Source: Metabacillus_B sp050107715 (lineage in GTDB: Bacteria; Bacillota; Bacilli; Bacillales; Bacillaceae). Taken from it: 64,000 nucleotides of DNA. The stretch lies in assembly GCF_050107715.1 (NCBI RefSeq), contig NZ_JBNILN010000003.1:248001-312000 (forward strand), read 5' to 3'. The position numbers were made by a program, and so were the translations under genes. Positions 1 to 8,330 of the stretch are shown in pieces. The notes beneath the pieces were generated by a model. The model searched no databases and was not told the origin of the DNA. It worked only from the letters and a program-made list of their open reading frames with translations. The stretch's first letter is position 1. The number at the start of each line of letters is the position of its first letter.

Positions 1-256
1 TACGCCCTGTTACATCGATATCAATATCCTGCATTGCCGTATCAGGAAGATGGGCCTCTACGAGCACTTCATCCTCTAATTCATATGCCTGCAAATCCAT
101 ATAAGGAAAGGCAGCATTTTGAACCATAACCTCTTCAAATTGCTTTAAGAAATGTCTGACTGGGGATGAGTGGAAAAAATGATCAATGGCATTAGAGAGA
201 TCCCCGTTAAAATCGAACAGCTCTGAAGGACGCTCTTTTTTGTTTTTATCATTCAT
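1..256 (-). CDS. Hsp20/alpha-crystallin-like protein (partial, N-terminal 85 residues)
   Basis: The reading frame starts at an ATG at 256 on the minus strand and runs off the left edge of the window. A weak purine-rich ribosome site (AAAGGCGGG) lies just upstream. The visible part begins MNDKNKKERP and has a helical N-terminal arm. From about residue 52 it follows the alpha-crystallin pattern: a Pro-x-x-Asp beginning (PYMDLQAYE), a beta strand (EVLVEAHLPD) and the DIDIDV strand. By family knowledge such proteins are ATP-independent holdase chaperones, or CotP-like spore-associated proteins. The C-terminal IxI anchor lies outside the window, so the family call rests on half a domain. Confidence 0.6.
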   Translation of the reverse strand, partial: MNDKNKKERPSELFDFNGDLSNAIDHFFHSSPVRHFLKQFEEVMVQNAAFPYMDLQAYELEDEVLVEAHLPDTAMQDIDIDVTGR

Positions 257-443
257 TCGTTTCCCGCCTTTCAAAATTGGGCTACTATACAATATGCACC
301 GTTCACAAAATGGTTATCAATTGTAACATGCTCCGTTTTTATGCTTTAATGAATTTGTACATACATGCTTTGCTTTCTGCCGTGGTTTAGCTTCATGAAA
401 CACGGGTATGTTTAATAATGACCACTCCGTAGGAGGAATTGCG

Positions 444-944
444 ATGTTCAAAAAGTTATTTGGAAAAAAAGAAGAGGTTTCTAAAGAAGAATCTGTATTT
501 GCTCCGATGAAAGGAAAGCTCGTTTCTCTTGAAGAAGTACCGGATCCGGTGTTCTCTCAAAAAATGATGGGGGACGGAGCAGCGATCATCCCATCTGAAG
601 GGAAAGTAGTTTCGCCGGTAAACGGAGAAATCATTCAGCTTTTCCATACGAAGCATGCGATTGGACTGCGTTCTGAAACAGGCATGGAATTGCTTATCCA
701 TGTTGGACTGGAAACAGTAGGAATGAATGGAGAGGGCTTCGAGGCTCATGTCAAAGAAGGAGACAAAGTCTCAGTTGGAGATGCATTGCTTACGTGCGAC
801 CTTACCCTGATTTCTGAGAAAGCCTCCAGCATCATCACTCCGATCGTAATCACAAACGGTGATATCCTGGAATCTGTAGAAAAAGCAGAGCCTCAGGAAA
901 CCGATTTGGGTAAAACGGAAATTTTTCAGGTTAAAGCTAAATAA
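444..944 (+). CDS. ypqE: PTS system IIA component, glucose/Crr type
   Basis: A stand-alone EIIA(Glc)-type phosphocarrier of 166 aa. It passes phosphate from HPr to sugar-specific IIBC permeases at the membrane. The family signature is intact: FHTKHAIGLRSETG with the first active-site-region histidine, and LLIHVGLETV with the phosphorylated histidine near residue 80. The glycine-rich start (FAPMKGKLVSLEEVPDPVFS) is also typical. I chose the ATG at 444 because an AGGAGG lies 7 bases upstream; an in-frame ATG at 408 would add 12 poorly conserved residues and has no ribosome site. No EIIB or EIIC gene is adjacent, as in B. subtilis ypqE, so it probably serves permeases encoded elsewhere. A terminator follows at 971. 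Confidence 0.9.
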   Translation: MFKKLFGKKEEVSKEESVFAPMKGKLVSLEEVPDPVFSQKMMGDGAAIIPSEGKVVSPVNGEIIQLFHTKHAIGLRSETGMELLIHVGLETVGMNGEGFEAHVKEGDKVSVGDALLTCDLTLISEKASSIITPIVITNGDILESVEKAEPQETDLGKTEIFQVKAK

Positions 945-970
945 CAGAACACAAATAAGTTTGCTGGCTG

Positions 971-997
971 AGAGTGCTCGAAAAGAGCGCTCTTTTT
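971..997 (+). terminator. Rho-independent terminator after ypqE
   Basis: Stem AGAGTGCTC / GAGCGCTCT with one G-U pair and a GAAAA loop, followed by a T run. It separates ypqE from mrfA. Confidence 0.75.
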
Positions 998-1026
998 CAT
1001 TCCTGCCCTCCCGGATTAAAAAACTC

Positions 1027-1055
1027 TTTATAAACGAACACGCATTCGATACAAT
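1027..1055 (+). promoter_or_regulatory. Likely sigma-A promoter for mrfAB
   Basis: TTTATA and TACAAT are separated by 17 bases, about 22 bases ahead of the mrfA start codon. The -10 is good and the -35 matches 4 of 6. I see no LexA box nearby. Confidence 0.5.
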
Positions 1056-1076
1056 AGCATGAAAGAGGTGATCGTT

Positions 1077-3395
1077 TTGTTTAAGAAAAAGAGTATGGAT
1101 CAGCTGATCGATTTGCTGAAGCATGATGAAGCTTATAAGGAGAAAATTGTCCATTGGAAGACGATTGAACCGCGTGAGGCTAAAATGGCAGAAATGCCTG
1201 AACATCTCCACCCTAAGCTAAAGGAAGCCCTCGGTGAACGAGGCATCCATAAGCTATATACGCATCAAAAAACAGCTTATGAAACAGCTAAAAGCCATCA
1301 AAGTTTTGTTGCTGTTACACCTACAGCCTCTGGGAAAACGCTCTGCTATAATCTTCCTGTTCTCCAGACCGTAATGGAAAACCCCGAAAGCCGGGCATTG
1401 TATTTATTCCCTACAAAAGCATTAGCCCAGGATCAAAAGAGCGAGTTAAACGAACTTATTGAAGCGATGGGCGTATCCATCAATTCCTATACCTATGATG
1501 GAGACACATCGCCTGCAATCAGGCAGGCTATAAGGAAGGCCGGGCACATCGTCATGACCAATCCGGATATGCTTCATTCGGCTATTCTGCCTCATCATAC
1601 AAAATGGGTATCCTTGTTCGAGAATTTAAAATACATCGTCATCGATGAGCTTCATACGTACAGGGGGATTTTCGGCAGCCACGTAGCCAATGTCATCCGC
1701 AGACTCCTCAGGATATGCAAATATTACGGAAGCGAACCGGTATTTATCTGCACTTCGGCTACTATTGCGAATCCGAAAGAGCTGGGGGAGCGGCTTACCG
1801 GGGCGGGCATGAAGCTGATTGACAATAACGGGGCCCCTGCCGGCAAAAAGCATTTTGTATTTTATAATCCTCCTATTGTCAACAAAGCAATGAATATCAG
1901 GAAAAGTGCTACTCTGGAAGTGAGGGACCTGGCCGGCCGGTTTTTAAGCAATGGGATCCAGACGATTGTGTTTGCCCGGAGCCGGGTAAGGGTTGAAATC
2001 ATTCTGACCTATCTTCAGGAGCTGATCAAAAAGAAGCTCGGCCCCAAAACGATCAGGGGTTACAGGGGAGGATATTTGCCGCAGCAGCGAAGGGAGATTG
2101 AAAAAGGCCTGAGAACAGGAGATGTGATTGGAGTAGTCAGCACAAATGCGCTGGAGCTTGGAGTCGACATCGGCCAGCTGCAGACGTGCATAATGACAGG
2201 ATATCCCGGAACGATCGCCAGTGCATGGCAGCAGGCCGGGAGAGCGGGAAGACGTCACGGAGAGGCTTTCATTGTAATGGTAGCAAGCTCAAATCCTCTT
2301 GATCAGTATATTATTCAGAACCCGGATTACTTTTTCAATCAAAATCCTGAAACGGCAGTTATCGACCCAGATAATTTAATTGTGCTCGTCGACCATATCA
2401 AATGTGCAGCTTTTGAGCTTCCTTTCGGTGAGCAGGAAACATATGGCGAGGCAGATATTACCGAAATTCTTGAATTCCTGGCAGAGGAACAGGTGCTTGT
2501 CCGGAACAGAGGGCACTATCATTGGATGAATGCATCCTTCCCTGCTCACAACATATCCCTTCGTTCGGCATCCCAGGAAAACGTTGTGATCATTGACCAA
2601 TCGGACCTTTCTGCAGTAAAGGTAATCGGTGAAATGGACCGGTTCAGTGCAATGACGCTTCTTCATGACGAAGCGATTTATCTTCATCAAGGGATTACCT
2701 TCCAGGTAGAGTTTCTGGATTGGGATGAAAAAAAGGCATTCGTACGCGAAGTGAAAACCGATTACTATACAGATGCAAACCTGGCCGTGCAGCTCAAAGT
2801 GCTGGAAACGGATTTGGAGAGCCGCACCGCCCGGTTCCAGACAGGTTTTGGCGATGTTGCTGTTCAGGCGATGGCGACTATTTTTAAAAAGATTAAATTT
2901 GATACCCACGAGAATATTGGTTCAGGACCGATTTCACTGCCAGAAGAAATTTTGCATACGAACGCGGCGTGGATCAGCCTGGAGACGGAGGAGAACGACT
3001 GGGGTGAAGATCGCGTGGAAGAGGCACTCATGGGGATGGCGAATGTATTTCGGCATATTGCTCCTTTAAAAGTGATGTGCGATCCTTCCGATCTCTATGT
3101 TGTACCACAGGTAAAGGCCTCCCATAATGAGCGTCCAACTGTATTTTTGTATGACCGGTATCCGGGAGGTGTAGGGCTCTCTAAAAAAATTTATGAGCAA
3201 TTCAGCAGTCTAGTGGCCGAGAGCTATGATTTAATCACTGGCTGTCCCTGCGAACAGGGCTGTCCATCGTGCATTGGAACCGATGGAAGCATGGAATCTC
3301 AAAAACGGGATACACTCATTCTTTTAAATGAATTGAGGGAAACGCATGTCGATAAAAAACAAACTGAACCGTTTGAAGAACCATATAGTAACTGA
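1077..3395 (+). CDS. mrfA: DEAD/DEAH-box DNA helicase MrfA (YprA)
   Basis: A superfamily 2 helicase of 772 aa. In B. subtilis it works with MrfB in a UvrA-independent nucleotide excision pathway for mitomycin C damage. Visible motifs: Walker A PTASGKT near residue 85, DELH box (VIDELHTYRG) near 190, motif III CTSATIANP, and C-terminal helicase motifs VFARSRVRVE, VVSTNALELGVDIG and QQAGRAGRR. The MrfA C-terminal domain ends in a four-cysteine cluster (CPCEQGCPSCIG) near residue 736, expected to bind zinc. The TTG at 1077 is preferred because GAAAGAGGTGATC ends just upstream and the protein then begins like B. subtilis YprA; the ATG at 1059 lies inside that ribosome site. The last 50 bases overlap mrfB, so translation is coupled. 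Confidence 0.95.
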   Translation: MFKKKSMDQLIDLLKHDEAYKEKIVHWKTIEPREAKMAEMPEHLHPKLKEALGERGIHKLYTHQKTAYETAKSHQSFVAVTPTASGKTLCYNLPVLQTVMENPESRALYLFPTKALAQDQKSELNELIEAMGVSINSYTYDGDTSPAIRQAIRKAGHIVMTNPDMLHSAILPHHTKWVSLFENLKYIVIDELHTYRGIFGSHVANVIRRLLRICKYYGSEPVFICTSATIANPKELGERLTGAGMKLIDNNGAPAGKKHFVFYNPPIVNKAMNIRKSATLEVRDLAGRFLSNGIQTIVFARSRVRVEIILTYLQELIKKKLGPKTIRGYRGGYLPQQRREIEKGLRTGDVIGVVSTNALELGVDIGQLQTCIMTGYPGTIASAWQQAGRAGRRHGEAFIVMVASSNPLDQYIIQNPDYFFNQNPETAVIDPDNLIVLVDHIKCAAFELPFGEQETYGEADITEILEFLAEEQVLVRNRGHYHWMNASFPAHNISLRSASQENVVIIDQSDLSAVKVIGEMDRFSAMTLLHDEAIYLHQGITFQVEFLDWDEKKAFVREVKTDYYTDANLAVQLKVLETDLESRTARFQTGFGDVAVQAMATIFKKIKFDTHENIGSGPISLPEEILHTNAAWISLETEENDWGEDRVEEALMGMANVFRHIAPLKVMCDPSDLYVVPQVKASHNERPTVFLYDRYPGGVGLSKKIYEQFSSLVAESYDLITGCPCEQGCPSCIGTDGSMESQKRDTLILLNELRETHVDKKQTEPFEEPYSN

Positions 3396-4632
3396 ATCCG
3401 CAGCCGGGGTTCAAATGACGGAAGTAAGCACTGACCGTCCCAAAACCGGTTCAGAGGGGGAAGGTTCACCATTTAAGGCAGTCAGATACGGAGACGATTT
3501 TTGCCTTCTACGGGAAGTGGTTTATCCACTGGATCACCTCCACGGGATTTACCGGTTAGAGGATTGTGCAGAAGCTGTTAGAGAATGGAATAAAAGCAAG
3601 CTGAACCATCCTCTTTCCGCTGCAGGACACCGGCCTGAGGACTTATTCTTTTTTGATACGGAGACGACAGGACTTGGCGGGGGAACGGGGAACATGATTT
3701 TCCTCCTCGGACATGCGTCCTTTACGGAAACGGGAGTGATCGTCCGACAGCATTTACTGCCTAAACCGGGGAACGAGGCTGCTTTTTATAAAAGCTTCCT
3801 GGGCTGCGCAGATATTTCTACGCTTGTAACGTATAATGGCAAATCCTTCGATTGGCCGCAGGTTAAGACACGCCATACGATGCTGCGCAACCTGGTCCCC
3901 GAGCTTCCTTCATTCGGCCATTTTGATTTATACCATGCTTCAAGAAGGCTTTGGAAGCATCGAAATTATCCCCTGAAGCTGGTTAACGTTGAATCAGAAA
4001 TTCTCGGGATCTATCGAGAAGATGATGTTCCGGGGTATCTGGCGCCAATCATCTACCAGCATTACGTCCAAACCGGAGATGAAGCTGTCCTGGAAGGCAT
4101 TATGAAGCATAACGAGCTGGACGTATTGACATTGATTACCCTTTATACACATCTATCAAGGAAACTTTTAAGTGCAGGCACCCGGAGCAGCATGGATGAA
4201 GGAGAACAGTATGAAGTGGCAAGATGGTATGAAAATGCCGGAGAAAAAGAAACCGCATTAAACGAGTATGAAGACATTGCAGAAAAAGGATCTGAATGGT
4301 CATTGGAAGCTAAGCTCAAAGTGGCAGATCATCTTAAAAAAGAAAAACAGTGGGAGAAAGCTGCTTCCATTTGGAAAGACATTTCAGCAAAAGGATCCGG
4401 GAAATTAAAAACCGAAGCTTGTGTCCAGCTGGCCATGTATTTTGAACATACTGTCGGGGAATTGGAGACAGCTCTAGAATGGACAGAGGAGGCCATTACT
4501 GCTGCAGATGACGTGACAGACCCTGGCAATGCCAAGAAAAGTGCTCTCATAATGGCTGCCCTGAACAAAAGGAAACTGAGGATTGAAGGGAAATTACTCA
4601 GGAATTATTCCCCGGGCAAGCGCAGGAAATGA
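3346..4632 (+). CDS. mrfB: Exonuclease MrfB (YprB), DEDDh family
   Basis: RNase H-fold 3'-5' exonuclease of 428 aa, partner of MrfA in mitomycin lesion repair. The first metal site is FFFDTETTGLGGG (Asp104, Glu106). The second acidic motif is VTYNGKSFDWPQ, and the C-terminal part of the active site is MKHNELDVLTLI, with the conserved His and Asp. The last 140 residues form helical TPR-like repeats, as in B. subtilis YprB. The start lies inside the 3' end of mrfA, overlapping by 50 bases in another frame. The only oddity is a longer, polar stretch at residues 15-50 that looks poorly conserved. Confidence 0.93.
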   Translation: MSIKNKLNRLKNHIVTESAAGVQMTEVSTDRPKTGSEGEGSPFKAVRYGDDFCLLREVVYPLDHLHGIYRLEDCAEAVREWNKSKLNHPLSAAGHRPEDLFFFDTETTGLGGGTGNMIFLLGHASFTETGVIVRQHLLPKPGNEAAFYKSFLGCADISTLVTYNGKSFDWPQVKTRHTMLRNLVPELPSFGHFDLYHASRRLWKHRNYPLKLVNVESEILGIYREDDVPGYLAPIIYQHYVQTGDEAVLEGIMKHNELDVLTLITLYTHLSRKLLSAGTRSSMDEGEQYEVARWYENAGEKETALNEYEDIAEKGSEWSLEAKLKVADHLKKEKQWEKAASIWKDISAKGSGKLKTEACVQLAMYFEHTVGELETALEWTEEAITAADDVTDPGNAKKSALIMAALNKRKLRIEGKLLRNYSPGKRRK

Positions 4633-4690
4633 GAAATTCCGCCAAATTTTTGACGTTTTTGTGACATTTTCGAACAAGTCTAAACAGTAA

Positions 4691-4719
4691 TTGTAGATTT
4701 TTGCTGAACCATGTAAAAT
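4691..4719 (+). promoter_or_regulatory. Likely sigma-A promoter for the 31-codon ORF
   Basis: TTGTAG, 17 bases, TAAAAT, about 40 bases ahead of the small membrane ORF at 4760. Confidence 0.5.
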
Positions 4720-4759
4720 AGATGACTGTAAGCCAATCATCTGTTAGGAGAATGCAAAA

Positions 4760-4855
4760 ATGCATAAAGGTGTTTTCTACCTGTTCTTTGTCGTGCTAAT
4801 CATTACGGTGTATGTTTTTACTGCTTTTAAGGAAACGTTTTACGCATACCTTTAA
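4760..4855 (+). CDS. 31-aa single-pass membrane peptide (unrecognised)
   Basis: A short reading frame beginning MHKGVFYLFFVVLIITVYVF. It has one hydrophobic helix (residues 5-22) and a charged FKETFY tail. It has its own TAGGAG site 9 bases upstream and a plausible promoter at 4691. It sits alone between mrfB and cotD. I do not recognise a family and propose no function. The promoter, ribosome site and clear transmembrane helix argue that it is real. Confidence 0.5.
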   Translation: MHKGVFYLFFVVLIITVYVFTAFKETFYAYL

Positions 4856-4886
4856 TTTGTACAGAAAAATAGGTGTTTATAATAGT

Positions 4887-4914
4887 ACATGTACCCTCCT
4901 TTTGGCATAACTTG
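4887..4914 (+). promoter_or_regulatory. Candidate sigma-K promoter of cotD
   Basis: ACA at 4887 and CATAACTT at 4906, with 16 bases between. This fits the mother-cell sigma-K pattern (AC near -35, CATAnnnT at -10) and is expected for a late coat gene. The match is by eye only. Confidence 0.45.
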
Positions 4915-4953
4915 TATGGAAAGCAAGATAAGTCACTATAAGGAGTGGAGAAA

Positions 4954-5178
4954 ATGTTCGGAAGAAGACCTTGTATGATGCCAGCTATTATTCACCCAAC
5001 TCAATGCTGTGTGCAAAATACCTATTCTACGACGGCAGTACCCCATATTCATCCTCAGCACACTACAACTGTTAACCACCAGATGTACCAGCATCTGCAC
5101 TATTACCCGCAAACGCAATCTGCTGAGAATCAAGTTTCCCATCAGCACTTTAACTGCAGCGGCCCGGGACCGCGCTAA
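4954..5178 (+). CDS. cotD: Inner spore coat protein CotD
   Basis: A 74-aa protein rich in His, Gln, Tyr and Thr. It starts MFGRRPCMMPAIIHPTQCC and contains PHIHPQHTTTVNHQMYQHLH, closely following B. subtilis CotD (75 aa), a component of the spore inner coat. The two adjacent Cys and the His-rich centre suit cross-linking or metal binding in the coat. ATG 4954 is chosen over the GTG at 4945, which is part of the AAGGAGTGGAG ribosome site. Expression is probably late in sporulation under sigma-K (see 4887). A strong hairpin follows. Confidence 0.93.
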   Translation: MFGRRPCMMPAIIHPTQCCVQNTYSTTAVPHIHPQHTTTVNHQMYQHLHYYPQTQSAENQVSHQHFNCSGPGPR

Positions 5179-5185
5179 AGACCAG

Positions 5186-5212
5186 GAAGGAGCTGAAAGA
5201 CTCAGCTCCTTC
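5186..5212 (+). terminator. Hairpin terminator after cotD
   Basis: An 11-bp perfect stem GAAGGAGCTGA / TCAGCTCCTTC with a 5-base loop. The U-tract is poor (ACTTATG), so it may be a weak terminator or act mainly to stabilise the mRNA. Confidence 0.6.
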
Positions 5213-5234
5213 ACTTATGCATGCAGGTGATTAT

Positions 5235-5783
5235 ATGAAAACCATTGCCGTAACGGGGTATAAGCCTCATGAGATTGGCGTTTTTTCAAAGAGCCATCCG
5301 GCTGTCTTTTACATAAAAAAACTGATTGAAAAAGAATTAAGAGTCCTTGTTGAAGAAGGGCTGGAGTGGGTTGTGATCAGCGGACAATTAGGTGTTGAGC
5401 TTTGGGCTGCTGAAGTGGTTATTGAACTGAGACTTGAATACCCTGAGCTGCAGCTCGCAGTGCTGACTCCCTTTCTGGGGCAGGAAGAGAAATGGAATCC
5501 TGCAAATAAAGAGCAGTATGAAAGCATTCTGATGGAGGCCGATTTTACAGACAGCATCACGAAGCGTCCGTATGAGAGTCCGAAGCAGTTCATCCTGAAA
5601 AATCAGTTTATTATCCAAAAAACCGATGGTTTGCTGCTCATTTATGACGAAGAAAAGCCGGGTTCTCCAAAATTTTTATACGACACCGCCCGGAAAATGA
5701 GCACTCAGCACGAATATACCATTAGAGCCTTTTCTTTTTTTGATTTACAGATGATTGTCGAAGAACTTCAAAACGATGAATAA
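5235..5783 (+). CDS. ypsA: YpsA, SLOG/Rossmann-fold protein linked to cell division
   Basis: A 182-aa DUF1273 (YpsA) family protein. It starts MKTIAVTGYKPHEIGVF and has the conserved VVISGQLGVELWAAE and LAVLTPFLGQEEKW blocks typical of the nucleotide-binding SLOG superfamily. In B. subtilis and Staphylococcus, YpsA influences FtsZ localisation; it commonly neighbours gpsB, as here. ATG 5235 matches the start of known YpsA proteins; the earlier ATG at 5217 lies in the cotD terminator region. The ribosome site (CAGGTGA) is weak. Confidence 0.9.
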   Translation: MKTIAVTGYKPHEIGVFSKSHPAVFYIKKLIEKELRVLVEEGLEWVVISGQLGVELWAAEVVIELRLEYPELQLAVLTPFLGQEEKWNPANKEQYESILMEADFTDSITKRPYESPKQFILKNQFIIQKTDGLLLIYDEEKPGSPKFLYDTARKMSTQHEYTIRAFSFFDLQMIVEELQNDE

Positions 5784-5878
5784 AGCATTTGTTTAAAAAA
5801 ATGCGCTTATGGGGAAATTGACAATTGGAAGGATTTCTGAAAAAATATGAAGTAACCATTTCGAACGGGGTGAAAGAG

Positions 5879-6175
5879 ATGCTTTCTGACAAAGTGAAGC
5901 TGACTGCCAAGGAAATACTTGAAAAAGAATTTAAAACCTCTGTAAGAGGCTATAGACAAGAAGATGTGGATAAATACCTTGATCTTATCATTAAAGATTA
6001 TGAAACATTCCATCAGGAAATTGAAGAACTGCAGCAGGAAAATCTCAGGCTGAAAAAACAGCTGGAAGAAGCCTACAAAAAACAGCCGGCTCAAAGCAAT
6101 ACAACAAACTTTGATATTTTAAAAAGACTTTCAAACCTGGAAAAGCACGTTTTTGGAAGCAAGCTTTACGATTAA
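5879..6175 (+). CDS. gpsB: Cell division protein GpsB
   Basis: A 98-aa DivIVA-like coiled-coil protein that coordinates peptidoglycan synthases (PBP1/PonA) between septum and side wall. The sequence is nearly identical in layout to B. subtilis GpsB: membrane-binding N-terminus with KEILEKEF and YRQEDVDKYLD, a coiled coil (FHQEIEELQQENLRLKKQLEE) near residues 40-65, and a trimerising C-terminus ending RLSNLEKHVFGSKLYD. ATG 5879 gives the family length; a frame extension upstream to 5825 is not conserved. GGGGTG is the ribosome site. A TTGACA occurs at 5818 but lacks a good -10. Confidence 0.96.
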   Translation: MLSDKVKLTAKEILEKEFKTSVRGYRQEDVDKYLDLIIKDYETFHQEIEELQQENLRLKKQLEEAYKKQPAQSNTTNFDILKRLSNLEKHVFGSKLYD

Positions 6176-6208
6176 TACATACATTTCCTTCCCTTCCAAA
6201 ACAAACTA

Positions 6209-6237
6209 TTGCTTTGCGGGGTAAAAACGGTTATACT
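6209..6237 (+). promoter_or_regulatory. Sigma-A promoter of rnpB
   Basis: TTGCTT, exactly 17 bases, TATACT, about 25 bases ahead of the RNase P RNA P1 helix. Confidence 0.75.
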
Positions 6238-6261
6238 TTACTATGCTGTTAACAGCGGCTA

Positions 6262-6679
6262 ACTAAATAATAACGTTCAGGTAATCGCTGCAGTCTTCAG
6301 GGCTGCAGAGGAAAGTCCATGCTCGCACGGTGCTGAGATGCCCGTAGTGTTCGTGCCTGGCGAATTCATAAGCCAGGGTAGCCCGGTCTAGACTGGGCTA
6401 ACGGCGGGGAACGAGCCTAAGTTTCATCATGGAATATGGCTCTACTACTCTGAAAGTGCCACAGTGACGTAGTCCTGCAAGAAATTGCAGGAGTGGAACG
6501 CGGTAAACCCCTCGAGCGAGAAACCCAAATAATGGTAGGGGCATTTTCCCGGAGAAACTGAACAATGGGAAAGACAGGGGCAACGGCCTCTGTAGATAGA
6601 TGATTGCCGCCTGAGTACGAGGTGACAGCCGTTTGCAGTACAAAGGAACAAAACATGGCTTATCGAACGTTATTTAGTA
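6262..6679 (+). ncRNA. rnpB: RNase P RNA, Bacillus (B) type
   Basis: The catalytic RNA of tRNA 5'-end maturation. Diagnostic conserved stretches: GTAATCGCTGCAG near the 5' end, GAGGAAAGTCCATGCTCGCA (CR I), GAAAGTGCCACAGTGACG, GTGGAACGCGGTAAACCCC, ATAGATGATTGCCGCC and GTACAAAGGAACAAAACATG near the 3' end. P1 is closed by ACTAAATAA...AACGTTC at 6262 pairing with GAACGTTATTTAGT ending at 6679. The ends are estimated from this pairing. Length is about 418 nt against about 401 nt in B. subtilis. The small ORFs on the reverse strand here are artefacts of this RNA. Confidence 0.97.
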
Positions 6680-6710
6680 ACAGTTATCCACTATATCATG
6701 TATGGATTCG

Positions 6711-6737
6711 GCTCTCCTTGTTACAGGAGAGCTTTTT
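6711..6737 (+). terminator. Terminator of rnpB
   Basis: Stem GCTCTCCT / AGGAGAGC with a 6-base loop and five T. It ends the rnpB transcript 30 bases past P1. Confidence 0.85.
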
Positions 6738-6803
6738 CGTTACAATATGAACGGGTCCCTGGCTGGACGGGACCGCCATTTCAAAGGAATGGGAGCTGGA
6801 ACA

Positions 6804-7946
6804 ATGAAGGATGTTACCCTGATTGCTACTTCCGCTATGGGCCTTGAATCCCTGGTGGCAAAAGAAGTGGGCACTCTTGGATATGAATATGAAACGGAAA
6901 ATGGAAAAGTGATTTTTAAAGGGGATGCAAAAGCGATAGCGCGCTCCAATTTATGGCTGAGAACGGCCGACCGGATTAAAATCAGAGTCGGGGAATTTAA
7001 AGCGGAGACCTTTGATGAGCTTTTTGAAAAGACAAAATCCCTGAACTGGGGAGATTACATACCGGAAGATGCTGAGTTTCCTGTAATCGGGAAGTCTGTA
7101 AAGTCCAAACTTTTCTCAGTGCCGGACTGTCAGAGCATTGTCAAAAAGGCGGTTGTTGAAAATTTAAAAAGGCATTATAAAAACCAGTCAGGCTGGTTTG
7201 AAGAAAAAGGGCCGCTATACCGAATTGAAGTGGCGCTTCATAAAGATATTTGTACATTAACCCTTGATACTTCCGGCACAGGTCTTCACCGCCGGGGATT
7301 TAGAGTAGGCCAGGGAGAGGCGCCGATAAAAGAAACGCTGGCAGCTGCTCTCGTTATGCTGACGAACTGGAATCCTGATAAACCTTTTGCAGACCCTTTC
7401 TGCGGCTCAGGAACCATTCCTCTTGAAGCTGCCCTGATCGGACAAAACATCGCACCCGGGTTTAATCGTGACTTCGCTTCAGAAAAGTGGGGCTGGATCG
7501 GCAAAAGTGTATGGGATGAAGCCAGAATGGAAGCGGAAGATCTTGCCCGCTATGATCAGCAGCTTGAAATTCGCGGGAGTGACATTGATCACAGAATGGT
7601 CGAAATTGCTAAAGAAAATGCAGAGGAAGCCGGGATGGCTGACCTTATCCATTTTAAGCAGATGCAGGTCCGTGATTTCACTTCATCCTCTGATTACGGT
7701 GTGATTGTAGGGAACCCGCCCTACGGGGAGAGGCTTGGAGATAAGAAGCAGGTCGAACATATGTACAAGGAGATGGGTCAGGCGTTTGCGGCATTGGATA
7801 CATGGTCTGTATACATGCTTACCTCCCATCCTGAATTTGAACAATTTTATGGAAAAAAAGCGACGAAAAAGCGGAAGCTCTTTAATGGCTTTATCCGGAC
7901 GGATTATTATCAGTTCTGGGGGCAAAGACCCCCAAAGAGAGTATAA
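6804..7946 (+). CDS. ypsC: THUMP-domain RNA guanine methyltransferase YpsC (RlmL-like)
   Basis: A 380-aa class I SAM-dependent methyltransferase. By family knowledge it makes an N2-methylguanosine in 23S rRNA, like the N-terminal half of E. coli RlmKL. The N-terminal THUMP domain (about 1-155) starts MKDVTLIATSAMGLESLVAKE. The SAM site is ADPFCGSGTIPLEAAL near residue 195, and the catalytic motif is VGNPPYGERL near 305. The ATG at 6804 has GGGAGCTGG upstream and matches family starts; the frame upstream runs into the rnpB terminator and is not used. The rnpB-ypsC adjacency is also seen in B. subtilis. Confidence 0.93.
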   Translation: MKDVTLIATSAMGLESLVAKEVGTLGYEYETENGKVIFKGDAKAIARSNLWLRTADRIKIRVGEFKAETFDELFEKTKSLNWGDYIPEDAEFPVIGKSVKSKLFSVPDCQSIVKKAVVENLKRHYKNQSGWFEEKGPLYRIEVALHKDICTLTLDTSGTGLHRRGFRVGQGEAPIKETLAAALVMLTNWNPDKPFADPFCGSGTIPLEAALIGQNIAPGFNRDFASEKWGWIGKSVWDEARMEAEDLARYDQQLEIRGSDIDHRMVEIAKENAEEAGMADLIHFKQMQVRDFTSSSDYGVIVGNPPYGERLGDKKQVEHMYKEMGQAFAALDTWSVYMLTSHPEFEQFYGKKATKKRKLFNGFIRTDYYQFWGQRPPKRV

Positions 7947-8003
7947 AAAGTGCCCCGCCTGCATAAACTGGCAGTAACTGTGCAAAAAGGGGAGGAGCCG
8001 TTT

Positions 8004-8201
8004 ATGCTGGGCAATGAAGAGTTCCAATTAATTACAAGAGCACTCGATCGTTCATATGAGCAGCTCTCCGGACAGGAGGAGGGCGGGGCAGCTGGCATGC
8101 AGTCAATCGGGATAGCGAAAGAAGAGCTGCTGCAGGCTATGGCCCATGCTTCCTCTGTTGAAAAGAAGCTGATCATGCATACACTATATAATCGGTGTTG
8201 A
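8004..8201 (+). CDS. Small conserved-position protein, unknown (65 aa)
   Basis: ATG 8004 follows an excellent AAAGGGGAGGAG site. The product starts MLGNEEFQLITRALDRSYEQ and is predicted all helical, with a glycine break (EEGGAAG) near residue 28. It lies between ypsC and ypvA, where B. subtilis has the small gene yptA. I cannot confirm homology, so no symbol is given. A terminator follows 27 bases after its stop codon. Confidence 0.65.
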   Translation: MLGNEEFQLITRALDRSYEQLSGQEEGGAAGMQSIGIAKEELLQAMAHASSVEKKLIMHTLYNRC

Positions 8202-8227
8202 GCAATAAGACAAGGCTCTTGTTAAAG

Positions 8228-8257
8228 AAGAGGAACCGGATGATGGTTCCTCTTTTT
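8228..8257 (+). terminator. Terminator before ypvA
   Basis: Stem AAGAGGAACC / GGTTCCTCTT with a 7-base loop and a T run. Confidence 0.85.
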
Positions 8258-8330
8258 ATCTTGCGTAACTATTGCAGCTTGAACCGCATCATGATAAAAT
8301 TAAAAATCTGAATTTATATTGAGGAACGGT

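Noticed and set aside
5818..5850. TTGACA as a gpsB promoter
   Set aside because: A perfect -35, but the sequence 17 bases later (AAAAAT) is a poor -10, so it was not listed as a feature.
6398..6656. Several 65-80 codon reverse-strand ORFs
   Set aside because: They lie entirely within the RNase P RNA gene and are chance frames of a structured RNA.
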